DNA of 64,000 bases. It comes from Macquaria australasica. Lineage: Eukaryota > Chordata > Actinopteri > Centrarchiformes > Percichthyidae. A program made the position numbers and the translations under genes. The stretch lies in the NCBI GenBank assembly GCA_005408345.1, contig SEMN01000001.1, positions 4,476,110 to 4,540,109 of the forward strand, in the 5' to 3' direction. Shown here one piece after another: positions 33,901 to 44,000 of the stretch (within the stretch, counting starts at the first letter, position 1; the number at the start of each line of letters is the position of its first letter). The notes under the pieces are model-generated. The model saw only the letters and a list, made by a program, of their open reading frames with translations, was not told the DNA's origin and made no database searches.

Positions 33901-36900
33901 GGTGCAGGTAATATCAAAGGGCACTCAGATAGTGATTGCTGACATAATACTGTGGTGTACCTTTTGTATTGTTTTTCTTCAAGAGTTCAGTTCTTTCTAA
34001 CAAGCACACACAGCATTTGTACTGCTTTCCAAGTGTGAGCTGGATGCTGTGCCCCCTGGAATTGTCCTTCTTTCCTTTGTTTGTTTCTCCCCTCAACACA
34101 TGTTTTCTTCCTCTCCCTCCTACCCCTCCATTTATTCTCTTCATTCCTGTTTTGAAATTAAACACCTTACTTGATCAAGAGAGGAGGGTTGATGACAAGT
34201 GAAGGGTGATTATTTATTTCTCTCTCCCCCCGCCAGGTCCAGACAGCTTGCTCTCTCTGGTGGTCCTTCACTGCCTGCATGCGCTACGCTCTCTCTATCC
34301 TCTCTCTATCTTTTCTCATTCGTCTGACTTTATTTAGTTTTCTTTCAATTTGCTTTTTGTCGCCATAACTTACCTCATTTCTGACCTTGGTTTTTTCTCG
34401 TTTTATTTTCATCCCTTCTGGGGTTTTTTTTTTTTCTTTTTCTCTTTTTTTCTTTCTCCTCCCATCCCTTTCCCCTTCCTGCCCCACAGATCAGGTTGCA
34501 GTTGTGGGACACGGCGGGTCAGGAGCGATTTCGTAGCCTCATCCCAAGTTACATCAGAGACTCTGCTGCTGCTGTCGTAGTGTACGACATCACAAGTAGG
34601 TGGATCACCTGTGCACTCGGATGTTTTATAGACATTTGCTTCGTCCTCTGTTGTGTGTCCTGTGTTTTTTAATGTTCCGAATGAATATATGTTCAAATCC
34701 ACTTAAATGCTAACTACAGGTATTACTGTTTGTTGCGTCATTTCTTTTTAATTAAAAAAATCCTATAATTCCAAATGTTGGTCAAGACGTGTGTGACTTG
34801 TAGTTCTACTTCCTTATTGTCTTCCTGTCACCAACTTGCGCGTTTTCACAGCTGAGGCTTTTCATCTCCTGAATACTGATGCTCTGCTTCCTGGTTCTCC
34901 CTCATCTCTCTTTCAGACGTCAACTCCTTTCAGCAAACCACAAAATGGATCGATGATGTGAGAACGGAGAGAGGAAGTGATGTCATTATCATGTTGGTGG
35001 GAAACAAAACAGATCTTGCAGACAAAAGGTAATCTGTTCCTCCCTCTTCCTGCCTCTGCGTGAGTGGGCTCCCTCCTTTTAAGAGCATACTAATGAAGTC
35101 ATTGATTGTTGCTGCTGGCCTGTCAATACGGAGTTCCTCGGCCCTTTCTAAGGCAGCATTAGATCACTTTATCTACCTGTTTAATGAAGTAAGTTGTGCG
35201 ATGACTTTTGCTGTGCATCTCTTAACCCCCCTTATCTGCCACAGGCAAGTATCTATTGAAGAGGGCGAGCGGAAAGCCAAAGAACTAAATGTAATGTTTA
35301 TTGAGACTAGTGCGAAAGCAGGCTACAACGTGAAGCAGGTAAGAGTGTGTGTGAGTCGTGCTCTGTAGCCCTGCTGCGGGTGCTGCCGCCTGGACTTCAC
35401 CTCCAAAGGTCACCTGCCAAAATCAGAGGTTTTTGGGAGTTGGATTCTAGTAAAATTAAATCTTAAAGAGTCATCCTAGATTCATTTAGACCTTCTAAAA
35501 TAGGCATTTTGAAAATTCACCGGCTGTAAACCAGCCACTTTCTATCCAAATTTAAAGCCTTCTGTCCCTGTTGTGGAGCTCAGCTGACTCAGTGAACAGC
35601 CCAAAGCTCTACTGGATGACTTTTGGTCTCGAGCAAAGGTGGCAGCAGCAGCAGGAAGGGGCACGGCTTGTTAATCCACTTCAACATAATCACAGTCTGT
35701 TTTTGTTTTTTTCCCCCTTGTCTTCTTGTTGATGTCTGTGGCGGTGTGTGCGTGTCCCCGTGGGTGATTGTGTGTTGTGCGCGGTGACTCGTGGCTCATC
35801 ACAGACAGATAACCACAGAGGAGGGAGAACAGAGAGCGAAAGAGATGAATGTTCTGTTTATTGAAACAAGTGCAAAGACAGGCTACAATGTCAAACAGGT
35901 AGAGCGTGTGCACCTTGTGTGTGTGTGTGTGTTCATAGTTCTCTTGCTCTATTCTGACTGGCTTCTATTTCACACACGCATGCGTGCATAAAGGTGTGCT
36001 TTTAAACATCGGCTTCCTCTGGTCAAAAGTGAGGTGTGTGGATTTGTTTTCCAATCTCTCTCCCACCTGCTGGAAGTAATGATTTGTATTGGCCAACCTT
36101 TGATCGTACGGGCCTAGAGGTGGGTCAGGGTTTGCAAACCAATACTCCCCACTCCACTGATTAGCACAGTAGCAGTGTTTTTGTTGTGAAATCTGCATGT
36201 GTATCAAGTCTAGTTCTATGTGATGCTGTTTAGTGGATGGTGGGCATGTTTAGCATCATCATACATTCAACACTGTCCCTTTTTTAAAATTCATTTGAAT
36301 CCATCAATCACTTAAAATCCTCCAAGCTCTATCAATGGAAGCTCTCAGTAAGGCACAATTACGCCCTCTTTTCAAGCCACTGCTGCAGTGCAGAAATATG
36401 GCCTTGCAGTAGCTCAGACACATGCTGCTAAATTCAAATCAAATTAGGAAAAGCTCTGGTGGGCGTCTTCCTCTGTGTGAGCTTCAAGTGAACCTTATTC
36501 TAAATCATGTTATGGGAATATACAGCACACTATCTTGATTTCATCTTTTTTTGTCATGCTTTGAGTATATTTCCTCGTCTGACAGAATACATCTGGTTCT
36601 CTTTCCCTCCAGCTTTTCCGTCGTGTGGCAGCCGCCCTCCCTGGCATGGATACCACACAGGACAAGAGTAGAGAGGACAGTATCCTTTGTGTTCATGTCA
36701 GTGTCTGACATGACAGAGGAGAGTCAGGAGGTCTCCTCGCTCCCTTATGTCATGTCATATGGATAGTCTCTGCCAGAAAATCCAGTGCAGCAGTGTGACA
36801 GCTAGCTATTGTTGTTTAACCCATGTATCCCTTCAGATTTATTTTACCAGTGAGGGCACTATTGTGCTCCAACTCACTGACTATTTTACTGGTTATAATC

Positions 36901-38026
36901 TTAAAGAAACACTTTACCGAAAATCTATTTTTTCACGTCTAGGCTGCAGTCAGCTTGCACCCACAACAGTTACAAGGGATGCGGATTGCGCCCCAGTCAT
37001 GGCTAAAACGTGTCAAAACATCCATAGAAACTTCTCAGACTTCTTCTGCAACATAAACCACGTCTCACTGTTGATCTGTATGAGTTTCTAAATGTATTTG
37101 ATATTCCAAAAAAGATTTTTCTACTAATTCCTTTAATCTGTCCACATTCTGTTGGCACTCTGAAATGGATGATATGTATGGCTAGGTATTGAACCTCAAT
37201 ACTTTTTTGGTACTGACCGAAATGTTGTTTACTTGCTCTTTGATCAGATAGTTCCAGATTCAAATCAATATTTAGCCAATTTTGGAATATTTTATTTAGG
37301 CAAAGTTCTTGTGTGGTTTAAGTTTTGTAGAAAAAAACATTATTATTATTATATTTTTTTTATTTTATTTTATTGTTACCAAAACTCGGGTATGGCAATG
37401 ACGCTAGTATCGAGAAATGTCAGCAATACCCAACAATACCCTAATGGTAGTGTTCACAAAGTAATCTGTAGTAGTATAGTAATCACTAAATAAGAGTTCT
37501 ACCCTATGACCTCAGTTTTGATTAGTATGTTAGTAAGTATGGCCTAAGAACATGTAAATTGTGTATATCCACAAGGAAATTTAAGATTTTCTGTAGCACT
37601 TTAACAGTTTAAGGTTTATGATACAGCTTTTACAAATAGTAAATCCCTGTGGGGTCAAATGTCACATGAAAGGAACATAAAACATGATCTCTGAACAGAA
37701 TTCCATTTGTTTTGAAATGCAGTGTGAGCTCACAATAACTGTTATAAATATATAAAACTGGATTCAATTTTGATTCACATTATCATTTAGCTCTGTACCC
37801 TGTCATGTCCCACAGTAAAAGAACAAATGTGAAACAATTTTCTACATATGTACAAAACTTTAAAATTGTATCAATAATAACTTAACCCTGGAAAGCAGTT
37901 GTTGTAAATTTTAGAGTTGCATTTTTCCCGTTCTGTGATGTTCCTTAACTCCTAAACCCTTCAGTGATTGACATTAAACTGAAGCCAGCAGAGCTACCTG
38001 TCAGTGAGGGAGCCTGTTCCTGCTAA
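30910..38026 (+). CDS. rab6a: Rab6A small GTPase (Golgi traffic)
   Basis: This Ras-family GTPase of Golgi and retrograde transport is about 207 residues long. Coding exons are 30910-30979, 33569-33627, 33747-33800, 34490-34595, 34917-35028, then 35245-35338 or 35805-35898, then 36613-36679 and 37965-38026. All phases fit. The P-loop GEQSVGKT is at residues 20-27, the DTAGQE switch II motif at 68-73, NKTD follows, and ETSAK is at 154-158. The C-terminus CSC is the double geranylgeranylation signal. Residues I62, A87 and A88 mark the Rab6A' form; I see no alternative exon for V62/T87/V88 in the adjacent introns. The tail ([13 protein letters not shown]) is slightly shorter than the mammalian one. 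Linkage to dnajb13-ucp2-ucp3-ppme1 supports rab6a over rab6b. The last intron is U12-type. Confidence 0.95.
33074..33449. mobile_element. Degraded non-autonomous element in rab6a intron 1
   Basis: The right end reads AGTTAGTTGCAGCCCTA, the complement of the GGGCTGCAACTAAC terminus that I recognise from a common teleost hAT-like repeat. The left end (TAGAGCTGAAATTATGAATT) is a diverged inverted copy. Internal ATCGATTGAAA and GATTAA phrases also fit. There is no ORF. The family name is from memory. Confidence 0.55.
35245..35338 (+). CDS. rab6a: rab6a alternative exon 6a (Rab6A-type)
   Basis: This 94-base exon encodes residues 134-165, starting [16 protein letters not shown] and containing [12 protein letters not shown]. 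It matches the mammalian RAB6A sequence as I remember it. It has a good acceptor (pyrimidines, then GCCACAG) and donor GTAAGAG. It is equal in length and phase to the exon at 35805-35898. Because 94 is not a multiple of three, including both exons would shift the frame, so they must be used alternatively. Confidence 0.93.
35696..35804 (+). promoter_or_regulatory. AG-free zone before exon 6b (distant branch point)
   Basis: The only pyrimidine tract for the 6b acceptor is about 75-105 bases away (35696-35731: T-rich, then CCCCC and TTGTCTTCTTG). No AG dinucleotide occurs between 35695 and the acceptor AG at 35803-35804, while the last 70 bases are GT-rich. Such AG-exclusion zones mark distant branch points and are typical of mutually exclusive exons. 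The branch base itself is not identified. Confidence 0.5.
35805..35898 (+). CDS. rab6a: rab6a alternative exon 6b (Rab6B-type)
   Basis: This is a second copy of the same exon. It encodes [16 protein letters not shown], then VLFIETSAK and TGYNVKQ, and differs from 6a at eight positions (V136I, S137T, I138T, R143Q, K144R, L148M, M151L, A159T). Several changes match residues I remember from RAB6B ([21 protein letters not shown]). Length, phase and the GT donor (GTAGAG) are intact, and substitutions are conservative, so it looks functional rather than decayed. The acceptor is ACAG with no close pyrimidine tract. Confidence 0.88.
36680..37964 (+). other. rab6a: U12-type (GT-AG) intron of rab6a
   Basis: The donor reads GTATCCTTTG, a perfect match to the minor-spliceosome 5' site RTATCCTTT. 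The branch region TTCCTTAAC at 37941-37949 matches the U12 branch consensus exactly. The presumed branch A (37948) is 16 bases before the AG end. It separates exon 7 (ending Glu-Asp plus A) from the last coding exon (TG ATT GAC ATT). Confidence 0.93.
37165..37445. repeat. Interspersed repeat with GGTATTG ends
   Basis: The left end has GGTATTGAACCTCAATACTT and TTGGTACTGACCGAAATG. The right end has ACCAAAACTCGGGTATGGCA and CAATACCCAACAATACC. These phrases match a dispersed teleost repeat family I recognise. It lies in the U12-type rab6a intron. Ends are approximate and there is no ORF. Confidence 0.5.
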
Positions 38027-39555
38027 TGCCGGCCTATGGCATTGCTAAATATCTCTTACTGGCTTTTTTTTCCTCAATCCCAGTCGTTTTTTCTGCATCT
38101 GTACCTTTGACTGCACCCCCGCCTCTGTTCCCCAGCCTGAAAGAACACTAAATCCGTTAACCTTGGCATTGTGGAAACCAGCTCTCTCATCTGGACGCTC
38201 TGAAAGTCATAAATCACTTAAATTGAATATTTGCACTGTAACACACATGTTTTGAGACGGTATTCACAGCTGTTTCTGTCATTTCAAACAGACAAAGATG
38301 ACTGCAGAAGAGTAATGAGTCATGTTGCTTTAGTTTGTGTCTAAAGATGACTTTTTGAACCAAACTGAAAGAAAATGTGTGTTTAAGACATTAAATCAAA
38401 GTATGTGTTCGAGAGTGAGAATATTCTTTAAAAAGTTAAACATTAAGCTTAATAAGCACAACATTGATGTTTTGTGCATTCGTCAGTTAAACTAATGTGT
38501 GGTGTTGCAATTGATTGGCAAGGATTCATTCACGAGTTGTGTTTATCAACGAGCTGTTTTTCTTCTAACTGTATGGATGTGGAAACAGTTGCAAAGTTGT
38601 CTTTAAGTAAATCAATTGGGACATCTCAGTGTTGACACGTATACTGTACACCCCTGATGCAGCTGACGTTGGAAGTGGCAGCCATGAGCTTAGTTTAAAC
38701 TTGAGTGTGTGCTTTTCCCAACATGTACCAGTATGATATGACAAGTCGATACAGTCACACACTATACCGCACGGTCAGACCAGCACAAACGCATGATGCC
38801 TACTACAGCAACACTATTACTACACCCGTTCACCCATTCACGTTACCGTCCTTCCTCTCTTCCCTCACTTGCTCCTCGAGATGGGTTATTTTTACCTTGG
38901 ATTCCATTTTCTATTACCTTTTTATTTGGATAGATCTTATAATTTTTTTTTTCTCTCAAGACTACAGCTGTCATAGATTAAAAGTATAATTTGATGATAG
39001 TGTTTGAGGAGGAGTTAATCATATATTAAGAGTCATAATCATAAAACCCACCATAAACATTAGATATGGAGATATATGCCTTTTGGAGTTTAATTGTAGA
39101 GGGCTTCCTTGGCTTTGGGTTTATCTAGTTAAGTTTGGTATGATGTTTTATGAACACATAAGACTGTTTTCTTTTGCTGGTTTTTATTTTTTGGCATTGA
39201 TCTTTTGTTAGTGATTATTCTACATGTGTATTTAATCCACAATGACTTGTAATATTTATTTCTATTGGATTCATGTTTCTTTTTTTTATGGCTGTTAATA
39301 TCTTCACTTTTGGTATGAGTCCTGAAGCACTAATAAAATATGCATCCACCTGGACCACCTTTAACAGAATCAGTAGAGAGCTTCTGCTGTTCCCTCTGCC
39401 ACCTCTAGATGGCAATTTGATCATACTGATAATACCGTGCAATTTTTGTGTGACCTTATGGAGGAGAGTCCAATTTGTATAGCATAGTAGTCCTTAACGT
39501 TTCTGTCTGGAATGGTTTTAAATGAAAGAATAAAAATGCACTTGTCACTGCTGCT
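38027..39555 (+). other. rab6a: Probable rab6a 3' UTR
   Basis: This region follows the TAA at 38024-38026. A canonical AATAAA at 39529-39534 would end the transcript about 1.5 kb after the stop. Frames inside are short and unrelated to known families. Use of an earlier signal is possible. Confidence 0.5.
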
Positions 39556-40890
39556 GGAATTCATCAGTGTCTTATTGACAGCTGTAAGATTTGGATTCAA
39601 TGACCTGCATGGTATTTTTAAATATCTGTAGTATAAATCAAAGATAAAATACTCTGAGTATTGCAGAGATCTGTTTCTGTTAAGTCATCAGCCTGGCTCT
39701 CAGCAGTGGCAGCAAAGTGTGAACCACAGAAACAGAACAACACTACCAGTGACTGCAATACCTGCAAAGTGTCGTTCCATGGCCAATGGAGGTGGAAGTT
39801 GCTCAGTCATGTGGACTGAATGACTGACAGTAATCAGCCTGGTAATCTGTCCTGCCAGTGCAACATGTTGGACCTGGACTAATAGGCATATTTCACAGCA
39901 GACATTTTGACTTGTCATTGCAGGAAACACACAGGTGGAATGAACGGCAGTAATGATGGCCCCAAAATATGCCAGCATTCACAATAACAGGGCCTTGAGC
40001 TGGCACACCTAAATAGAACCCAGCCATTATTCATGCCTAAATATCCACTGTGGTCTGGTGTGGCACATGTTATCATGGGAAGCTGTTTTATTACAGGAGA
40101 TAGTAGGGCAGTCGTAGCCACATGTATGCACCTGTAGCAAGGCTGGATTGCAAAGCGGGCAACTGTCCCCGGGCACCTAAAGTCCAGGTTCGCTGCATGT
40201 CAATTAGTTTCACATAATTTGATTAATTGCATATTTTAATAGGAATTAGCAACATTAAAGTACATTATGAACTCAGTTGAGTCCTGCATCATTGCCTAAT
40301 CTTGTGGCCCTGTCTTTTAGAAGGGCCCTGTGTCAAAATAGTAGTTGTAAGTAATTGCATTCAGCTCAGGGAGTGCATATTCCTAAAGAAAATGGAATTG
40401 TTCTTGATCAAATCACCTTAAACTTGAATAACAGGGTACATAATGCACAGAGGGCAGGGGGTGTATGTGTGTGGGCCCAACAGCATTTTTTTGGACCCCA
40501 AAACAGGTTAATCCAGCCATGACTATTGGTAATTACACTCAAAAAGAAAAGGCTCACTTTGTACACAGTGGCACAGCAATCAAACAAACAAACTTTATTT
40601 GTATAGCACCTGGCATACAGGTCAGTGCAATTCAAAGGGCTTTATATGTGAGTGAGAAGCTGATAATAAGATAGTACGGATATAAAAAGTAAAACAATTT
40701 GAAACGAATGCACAGCAGGAGAAACTTATAAGCATTATAAGCTATTGCAACCCAGGATCAGTGCTTATACTTTTCCATTGACAACCAGCAATAAGACACC
40801 AGATTATAACTTTATTGTATTTTTCTCAACATGAAGGAGTCAAATATTCAGTGTTTTACATACCATTGAACAGTGTGCGGATCCCTGCCC
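39556..40890. other. Spacer between rab6a and dnajb13
   Basis: No gene is seen. In mammals I remember other genes (PAAF1, COA4, MRPL48) between RAB6A and DNAJB13, but no trace of them is visible here. The only recognisable content is the repeat tail at 40581-40670. Confidence 0.55.
40581..40670. repeat. Teleost retroposon-tail repeat
   Basis: The string begins with CAAACAAACAAACTTTATTT, followed by GTATAGCACC and CAATTCAAAGGGCTTTATAT. This is the common fish repeat motif of the form TTTATTTGTATAGCRCC...CAATTCAAAGNGCTTTA, usually the 3' end of a non-LTR element or SINE. It is short and has no ORF. Confidence 0.6.
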
Positions 40891-40893
40891 ACG

Positions 40894-40956
40894 ATTGGTT
40901 AAGCCATTGTTGCAAATCCCGCGAGAGTCTGCCAAGCAGCTGTTACCCTTGGAAAC
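40894..40956 (+). promoter_or_regulatory. dnajb13 promoter elements: inverted CCAAT and X-box-like site
   Basis: ATTGG (inverted CCAAT) lies at 40894-40898. GTTACCCTTGGAAAC at 40942-40956 matches the RFX X-box GTNRCC-N3-RGYAAC at every position but one (GGAAAC in place of GGYAAC). It is 124 bases upstream of the dnajb13 ATG. RFX factors drive ciliary genes, which fits the gene's role. The functional claim is inference. Confidence 0.5.
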
Positions 40957-41079
40957 CAAGCTAAACAACCGCTCCTCTGTGTTTTAAATTTGTCAAAGCC
41001 ACACAGCGAGCGGACACACTGAGCTTTCCTTTTAATTTTTAACTTATTTTAATCGTTTACACCTAACTGTAACTCCATA

Positions 41080-44000
41080 ATGGGTAGCGATTACTACGAC
41101 ACGCTGGAAATAAACAGAAATGCAAGAGACGCAGACGTAAAAAAGGCGTACGTTTTGGTTTAAACTAGCTGCCGACCGTTAAGTCGCACACACGTTTCAT
41201 ATCAGGCGTTTTGCGTTTCTTGTCACAGTTTTCCTCTTTTATCTAGATACCGACGCCTTGCGCTGAAGTTTCATCCGAGCAGCAACAGAGAGACCGGTAG
41301 CACCGGGAGATTCAGTCAGCTGGGTGAAGCCTACGATGTTCTGAGCGACCGTAAGTACAACAGGGAGGCTGAAGTTTGTTTTACCGTGAATGCCGGATCG
41401 ATAGTTAACGTTACTGTAGGCCATCACGAAGGCTGTAATAACTATATGTTACTACACCAAATCAAAGTCAGTTGTCGCTGATAACTGTGCGCTTGCTGAT
41501 TTTAGGTTTGTTTACATGTGTAGCTACGTCCTTATAACGTGCCGGTGTTCATGGAGACATTTAAGTGATAATCAGCGAGGTTAAAGATAAATAATCAACT
41601 CAATAGAAATAGTCGAAATAATACTAATAATCAAATAAAAGTAAGGCTGCAAATAAAAGTGGGAATAATTATACAGTTCTTATATTTTATTTTCAGCTTG
41701 TTTATCTCTAAAGTCAATGGGGCTCAAGGCGTCTAAGACTAATTATTAAGCAATAAGCTACTAAACGTTATAGCATTGTAACATGTTTGTATTGCTGAAG
41801 ATTGAGAGGAAAGTATTATAAGGCTTGAATAAAGGAAAGCTTATTAAGTGATAAACACTATCTCACCAATGTCCAGTGTGACTGTACTTCTTCTAATAAA
41901 AAGCCACAGGGCACATGCATGTTATTTAAAATCATCATCTGACTGAATCCAAAATGATCCACCTTTTACCAAAATGCCAATATTTTACCCGTACCAGTAT
42001 TGAGACATGGAGACTGGCAGTGTGTGTCTGTAACAATGTCTCTGTTCTTTGTGACAGCTCGTAAAAAGGCAACCTATGACAAGTTTGGTGAGGAGGGTCT
42101 AAAAGGTGGTATCCCACCTGAGTTTGGCAGCAGTGGGGCTTGGTCATCTAAATATGTCTACCATGGGAACCCAGAGAAAACATTCAGACAGTTTTTTGGA
42201 GGCGACAACCCATTTGCAGGTAAGAAAAACAGAGCATACGGTGAATGTGCTCATTCAAATTTCATACTAATTACATTAACTATGTTTTATTTTTTGCTAG
42301 ACTTCTATACAAATGATGTACCACTTCAGTTCGGTGGCCTACAACCAGGAGTGGTGAAGACAAAAGATTCTCACATAGAGAGAGACCTTAATTTGTCCCT
42401 GGATGATCTCTTCCACGGATGCTCAAAAAAGATTAAGATATCTCGCAGGGTAAGAGCTATACTGTATGTGAAAGAACTATCTTTTCTCATCCCACAGCTT
42501 TGGAGTGGTTAAATCATTCATACATCCATTAGATTAGACTGAGAACTCCTCGTGGACACTCAGAGGACTTAGATCTAACTAATCAATCACAACAAGGTCC
42601 AAACAAACACACTGAATCAAATACATTTATTCATTTTAGCATTTATTTGTTTAACAGGTTATGAATGAGGATGGATACACATCCAGTATCAAAGACAAGA
42701 TCCTGACTATAGACGTGAAGCCCGGATGGAAAGAAGGCACAATAATCATTTTCCCCAAAGAGGGAGATCAGGTAAAAGAACTATACAACACCATTTTCTA
42801 TTGAAATCTAAGTCAGTTGTAATCATAGTCACTAATCATCTGATGTCGGTGTAGCCATGTGATAGGAGAGTGAACTCTCTCTGAAGTTGGTTTGATGTTT
42901 TATTTTTATCCTTTTAAACCCAAAGATCAAATTCAGTATGACTTTATTCAGTCTGAACAAGGACTTGAAAATTGTAAAAGGGATTTGACCACCTGTTGTT
43001 GTTCTACTTCTTCTTCTACTGACCAAATACGGCCTCTATGAGTATGGTCATAAAAAAAGGTGATAACATGTGATTTGTAACCATTTCCCCAGTTTGGTTA
43101 AGGTTAGCATAAGTTGTTTTGGTTGAGGTTAGGATCAGTTATTTTGGTTCAAAACAAGGTAAGACTTAGGTCTAAGTCATAGGCTCTACTGTTCCTTTAT
43201 TTCCTTGCTTTATGCAACATTTCTCACAAGAATGTGTGTTATGGCTTTAGTTTTGGCTTGTGGCGCTGTCCCTGGTGCTGATTTACCCAACTCGCTGTTG
43301 TTATATAGAGCTGATTTCTCGGCTAATTGAACTTCATTATATACAGCCCCATCTTTTAGTGTGCTGTGTGCTTTAGAGGGAAGTCTAGCAAGTGACCAAT
43401 GTACCAGTATGTACAATTCTGGATGAGAAGCACAAAACATATCCCTAAAGCTGAAAAATGTATTGTTGTTTTGGGGGTTTTTTCTTTTGTTTTTGTGCAG
43501 GGTCTGAAGTATATACATTTTTGCACAGACTGTAATAGTGCAACGTGCAATAAGTGTGCAATAAGCATAAGGAATTGTGAGAATAGTTTGTAGGCATCTC
43601 TGTTAAACAAGGATAATGCTTGGGATGACATGGGATGAATCATAAGGTAATTATTAATTTGCTTAATACTGAATGTATTTTTTAGCCAGTCTGAATGTAT
43701 CATTTTGTATTAGATTTTTTTTTTTTCAAATTCAATTCAAGTAATATTGTAATTATGTTTGATTGATAAGTGTTTGAGGTGATATTGATGAAACATGGCT
43801 GGAAACTTGCTCAAGCTGTTGACCACAGAATGCAGCACTGGACAGTTTTGATAAAAGATAATAGAAAGTAATGGTTTAATATGAACAGGTAAGTAAAGAA
43901 TGTTTTTGAGAAAGTGCATTTAATAGTTTAATTGTGAAGGTTTATACTTTCCACTGGAGTTGCTGTGTTGTCACCAGCAGGTGGCCTCAGCAGATCTCTT

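Noticed and set aside
42000..42512. Single 170-residue ORF through dnajb13 exons 3 and 4
   Set aside because: It runs through the short intron 42220-42300 and beyond the exon 4 donor; homology ends exactly at the splice sites.
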